From: Salinilacustrithrix flava | GTDB lineage: Bacteria > Actinomycetota > Acidimicrobiia > Acidimicrobiales > Salinilacustritrichaceae | Direction of reading: 5' to 3' | Assembly (NCBI GenBank): GCA_024128875.1 | Contig: JAMYFF010000001.1 | Location: 496,001 to 560,000, forward strand | Length of the DNA stretch: 64,000 bases | Shown: one piece after another, positions 60,927-64,000 of the stretch | Numbering within the stretch: position 1 is the stretch's first letter | How the letters are laid out: each line of letters opens with the position of its first letter | Program-made: the position numbers and the translations under genes | The notes under the pieces: model-generated | Seen by the model: the letters and a program-made list of their open reading frames with translations, nothing else | Told to the model about the DNA's origin: nothing | The model's database searches: none

Positions 60927-62471
60927 TCAGCCCCAGGCGATCTCGGTCACGCCGTAGGGCTCGGTCGGCTCGCCGTTGCCGTCCACGTCGAGGTGGCCGT
61001 CACCGTCGACGTCCTCCCAGACGGCGACGACGACGCAGTCGGCGGACCCGGCGAGCACGCCGATCGGCAGGGTGCCGCCCTCGGGGGTGGCGCCATCGAC
61101 GTAGCCGGCGGGACCGACCGGGTCGCCGTTGATGTCGACGATGGCGGCGGAGTCGCCGTCGGACTCACCGCGGAAGTCGGCGGCCTGGTCGCCGTCGGCG
61201 TCCTGGAAGGTGTCCGGACCGGAGCCGACCACGTCGGTGTACGCACAAGGGTAGATGGCCACGTCGACGGGACCGGTGAAGGAGGCGTCGTCGTAGCGGC
61301 CGATCACCTCGGCCTCGAAGCGATCACCGGGATCGGCCTCCACGGCCTCCATCGGGGCGACCATGAAGGTCTGCGCGGTCTCTGTGCCGGCGTGGCAGGA
61401 CTCGGCCCGCTGCTCGGCCGCCTCGAGGGTCGCGGTCGTGACCGCGGCCTGGCCGCCGATGGCGCGGATGGTGCTGATGGCCGGGCACTCGGCTTCGAGC
61501 CACGTGGCCGTGTTCTGGCCGAGCACGGATGGGTTCTCGGTGAGCAGGATGGGCGACCCGGTGCGACCGGCGTAGGGGCCGGCGGCGAGCGCGTCGGCGA
61601 AGTTGTCGCCGCGAGCCAGGTTGACCAGGTCGGTGTCCCAGCCCAGCGTCAGCTGCGCGTGGTCGGCCACGAGCGTGGCGGTCTCCAGGCGGTCCTGGCC
61701 ACCCAGGCGCGTCGGGTCCATGCCGAGGTCGGCGAGGCGCTGCTCGACGCCGGCGCCGACGGCGAGCTCGCCACCCACGATGATCACGTGCTCGATGCCG
61801 AGGTCGCCGAGCGCGTCCTCGGTGATGTGGGTGAGGATCCCCTGCTCGGTGAACAGGACGGGGAACGGGTTCGCCTGGCCGGCCGCGAAGGATCCGGCGA
61901 GCACGGCGTCGGCCGGGGCGTAGGCGTTCACGATCATCGCCGTGCGCTCACCATCGATCTCGCCGACGTCCGCGTTGGGGGACGCGTCGATCGACGCGCC
62001 GATGGCGGCCGCGGTGTGGAAGCGGGTGTCGCCCTCGAAGCGGGTGACCTGGTCGAAGCGAGCCTGCAGCTCGGCCTCGAGCTCGGCGCTGATGGCGGCG
62101 GTGCCGCCGAGCAGCACGACCTCCTGCACGCCGAGGTCTGTGAAGGCCTGCTCGGTCGCGGCCGGGACGTCGTCGCGGTGGGTGAGCAGGAGCGGTGCGA
62201 TCGTGGATCGCGACAGCGGCGATGCGGCGAGGGCGTCCGCGAAGCCCATCCCGTTGGCCAGCAGCGCCACGCCCGATCCGTCGGGGTGATCGAAGTCGGC
62301 GATGGCGGCCGCGGTGGCGAAGCGCGTGTCCCCCTCCAACCGGGCCGGTTGCACGTCGTGCTCGGCGGCCGCCGGAGCGGCAGCGAGGAACGTGGCGGCG
62401 AGCATGGCAGCGATGGCGAGCAGGCCCGAGATGGCCGGGCGTGCGCGCCGAGACGAGGTACCTGGGCGCAT
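60927..62471 (-). CDS. Secreted protein with three cell-wall-binding type 2 repeats
   Basis: 514 residues. Signal peptide about 1-36. Three CWB2 units (about 42-140, 142-240 and 242-355), each with R(L/F)EGDTRFATAA-like opening, GFADALAASPLS-like middle and VVLLGGTAAIS-like end, then a C-terminal domain (about 370-514) with Asp-rich pieces such as DADGDQAADFRGESDGDS and DVDGDGHLDVDGNGE that look like calcium-binding loops. CWB2 domains hold proteins to the wall by polymers. The cargo domain is not recognised. Confidence 0.87.
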   Translation of the reverse strand: MRPGTSSRRARPAISGLLAIAAMLAATFLAAAPAAAEHDVQPARLEGDTRFATAAAIADFDHPDGSGVALLANGMGFADALAASPLSRSTIAPLLLTHRDDVPAATEQAFTDLGVQEVVLLGGTAAISAELEAELQARFDQVTRFEGDTRFHTAAAIGASIDASPNADVGEIDGERTAMIVNAYAPADAVLAGSFAAGQANPFPVLFTEQGILTHITEDALGDLGIEHVIIVGGELAVGAGVEQRLADLGMDPTRLGGQDRLETATLVADHAQLTLGWDTDLVNLARGDNFADALAAGPYAGRTGSPILLTENPSVLGQNTATWLEAECPAISTIRAIGGQAAVTTATLEAAEQRAESCHAGTETAQTFMVAPMEAVEADPGDRFEAEVIGRYDDASFTGPVDVAIYPCAYTDVVGSGPDTFQDADGDQAADFRGESDGDSAAIVDINGDPVGPAGYVDGATPEGGTLPIGVLAGSADCVVVAVWEDVDGDGHLDVDGNGEPTEPYGVTEIAWG

Positions 62472-62634
62472 GGCGATTCCCCTTCTGATCGTCAGCTGGT
62501 CCCTTCCACCACTAGGCGCAGATGGCGCCGACCCCAACGTCGCGGGCCATTCGGCCCTTCTGCTTCGCCCGGCGATCGGGTACCACTTGGCGCAGGACCG
62601 GCGCGGCACCCGCGCTCTCGGCGAAAGGGATCAC

Positions 62635-63108
62635 GTGCTCACCAAGAACTGGAACCCGAAGACCGGACGCTTCGACGTCATCTTCGACCTCCCGGCCGAG
62701 CTCGCCATCGAGCAGGCCGCCGTCGTCGGGGAGTTCAACGAGTGGTCGGAGACGGCCGATCCGATGCAGACCGATGCCGAGGGTCGCTGGTCGGCCACCG
62801 TGTCCCTGGAGCCGAGCCGCTCGTACCGCTTCCGCTACCACCTCGGCGACGACCGCTGGGAGAACGACTGGAACGCCGACAGCTACGTCGGCAACGAGTT
62901 CGGTGGCGCCGACTCGGTGGTGACGACCCCGGAGGAGCCGAGCGCGCCCCCGCCCGCAAAGTCCGCGGCGCCGAAGAAGGCGGCCGCCAAGAAGGCCCCG
63001 GCCAAGAAGGCGGCCGCGAAGAAGGCGGTCGCGAAGAAGGCCGCCGCGAAGGTCACCAAGAAGGCCAAGAAGGCGGCGAAGAAGGCCACCAAGCGCCCAC
63101 CGAGCTGA
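62635..63108 (+). CDS. CBM48/isoamylase-N-like domain protein with H1-like lysine-rich tail
   Basis: 157 residues. Residues 1-95 form a glycogen-binding early-set domain: FDVIFDLPAELAIEQAAVVGEFNEWSETADPMQ and SRSYRFRYHLGDDRWENDWNAD. From about 105 to the end it is Lys/Ala/Pro-rich (KKAAAKKAPAKKAAAKKA units), like histone H1 and actinobacterial HupB tails. Such a tail binds DNA or acidic polymers. GTG 62635 is preceded by AAAGGGA. Divergent from the cell-wall-repeat gene with about 160 bp between. Confidence 0.8.
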   Translation: MLTKNWNPKTGRFDVIFDLPAELAIEQAAVVGEFNEWSETADPMQTDAEGRWSATVSLEPSRSYRFRYHLGDDRWENDWNADSYVGNEFGGADSVVTTPEEPSAPPPAKSAAPKKAAAKKAPAKKAAAKKAVAKKAAAKVTKKAKKAAKKATKRPPS

Positions 63109-63112
63109 CCGG

Positions 63113-63147
63113 TCCTGGCCGCGGGGGCGGAACACCGCCGCTGCCAG
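63113..63147. repeat. Dispersed palindrome family, degenerate copy
   Basis: CTGGCCGCGG (63116-63125) pairs with CCGCTGCCAG (63138-63147) apart from one base; CGGAAC (63128-63133) stands between. Located between convergent genes. Confidence 0.5.
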
Positions 63148-63167
63148 TAGCTCGATCGACCGAGGCC

Positions 63168-64000
63168 TCAGTCGACCAGGGAGGGCAGTGCCGGCACCAC
63201 GTCGGCCATCGCCTGGCGCATGCGGGCGTCGGCGTCCTCGCGGTCCTCGGCCTGCAGCCGCTCGACGAAGTCGGCGGCCGGCATCGGACGACCCAGGTGG
63301 TAGCCCTGCATGCGGTCACAGCCCTGCGAGACCAGGAACTTGCGCTGGTCCTCGGTCTCGACCCCTTCGGCCACCAGCGTCATCCCCAAGGTCTTGGCCA
63401 TGGCGATGGTGGCGGCGACGATGGCCGCCGCGCTCGGCGTCATGGCCTGCACGAAGGAGCGGTCGAGCTTGAGGGTGCTGACCGGGAGCTCGCCCAGGTA
63501 CTGCAGGCCGCAGTAGCCGGTGCCGAAGTCGTCGATGGCGGCCTTGATGCCGAGCTGGCGCAGCTCCCGCAGGCGCTCGGCGACCAGCTCCACGTCCTCG
63601 ACCGCCGCGTTCTCGGTGAGCTCGACGACCAGGCGGGCCGGGTCCGCGCCGGTGTCGCGCAGCGCCCGGGTGATCGAGGTGACCAGGTCCTCCCGGAAGT
63701 GGCGGGGGCTCACGTTGATGGTGACGAAGCGATCGCCGAACCCGAGGCGGGCCAGCTCGGCGAGCTGCTCGCACGCGGCGCGGATGACCCAGTTGCCGAG
63801 CTCGATGATCAGGTCGGACTGCTCGGCGACGGGGATGAAGTCGTTCGGCGGGATCATGCCCTTCTCGGGGTGGATCCAGCGGACCAGGGACTCCGCGCCG
63901 CTGGTGCGACCGTCCGATGCCTCCACGATGGGCTGGTAGTACAGCACCAGCTCGTCCTGGGCGATCGCCCGGTGCAGCGCGGTCTCCAGCTCGAGGCGGG
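63168..64000 (-). CDS. EAL-domain protein, C-terminal part (runs off window)
   Basis: At least 277 residues visible, all in an EAL domain that hydrolyses cyclic-di-GMP. The key blocks are SGAESLVRW (ESL in place of EAL), NVSPRHF, LVVELTEN, AIDDFGTGYCGLQYL, TLKLDRSFV and LVAEGVETEDQ with the general-base region QGYHLGRPMP; metal-binding residues appear intact, so activity is likely. The frame stays open to the window edge (RLELETALHRAI...), so a GGDEF or sensor domain probably precedes it. Confidence 0.93.
   Translation of the reverse strand, partial: RLELETALHRAIAQDELVLYYQPIVEASDGRTSGAESLVRWIHPEKGMIPPNDFIPVAEQSDLIIELGNWVIRAACEQLAELARLGFGDRFVTINVSPRHFREDLVTSITRALRDTGADPARLVVELTENAAVEDVELVAERLRELRQLGIKAAIDDFGTGYCGLQYLGELPVSTLKLDRSFVQAMTPSAAAIVAATIAMAKTLGMTLVAEGVETEDQRKFLVSQGCDRMQGYHLGRPMPAADFVERLQAEDREDADARMRQAMADVVPALPSLVD

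Noticed and set aside
1..64000. Prophage, insertion sequence or integrative element
   Set aside because: No transposase, integrase, phage structural gene or att-like direct repeat was seen; the tRNA-Leu gene is flanked by ordinary genes.

Overview
This window is gene-dense, very GC-rich chromosomal DNA with strong G/C preference at third codon positions and many GTG starts. It reads as a high-GC actinobacterium. F420-type luciferase-like oxidoreductase, CrgA, PASTA kinase, FHA proteins and a coproporphyrin-type ferrochelatase all fit. The class Acidimicrobiia is my best guess from the mix of genes, but that is inference. I see no phage, transposase, CRISPR array or rRNA. Most of the window looks like ordinary core and accessory chromosome.

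Left part (1-8.4 kb): the 5' part of a glutamine-dependent NAD synthetase gene coupled to a CinA/PncC-type amidase, a small ORF that may be a gene remnant, a perfect 21-bp hairpin, a lipoprotein metalloprotease-like gene, a MaoC-like protein, an orphan EctB transaminase, an ArsR-type regulator with its own palindrome, and a tryptophan dioxygenase/kynureninase pair. A tRNA-Leu(CAG) gene follows. From 8.5 to 19.4 kb lies the conserved actinobacterial cell-division and signalling cluster fhaA-fhaB-pstP-rodA/ftsW-pbpA-pknB, then trpG/pabA, a response regulator, Ppx/GppA and crgA. In mycobacteria this block lies close to oriC. Three DnaA-box-like sites sit just after crgA, between convergent genes.

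Middle (19.5-43.3 kb): CBS protein, thiolase, an ApbE/ferric-reductase-like module with two low-complexity secreted proteins, a QEGLA-motif metallopeptidase, PhoD, a thiolase/DUF35 pair, an unusual very hydrophobic 202-residue protein, an M3 peptidase, a GNAT/enolase-family racemase pair, a cold-shock protein, nitroreductase, phosphatases, a serine hydrolase, ferrochelatase, ThrH, and a second Ser/Thr kinase coupled to a lipoprotein.

Right part (43.4-64 kb): two secreted proteins that share a C-terminal domain next to a two-component system, CDF transporter, SelO without a normal start codon, asparaginase, a GMC oxidoreductase fusion, an ECF sigma/anti-sigma pair, an SRPBCC-P450-flavin monooxygenase row, methyltransferase, TrpB2-like enzyme, a cell-wall-binding-repeat protein, a CBM48 protein with a histone-H1-like tail, and the C-terminal part of an EAL protein.

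The main signals beyond ordinary genes are: a family of dispersed palindromes built around CTGGCAG, mostly between convergent genes, with one half copy inside a coding region; a second 65-bp dispersed repeat in two copies; a nearly identical operator palindrome in front of both the monooxygenase operon and a distant serine hydrolase; DnaA boxes after crgA; and a protein whose basic residues fall at multiples of the alpha-helical repeat.
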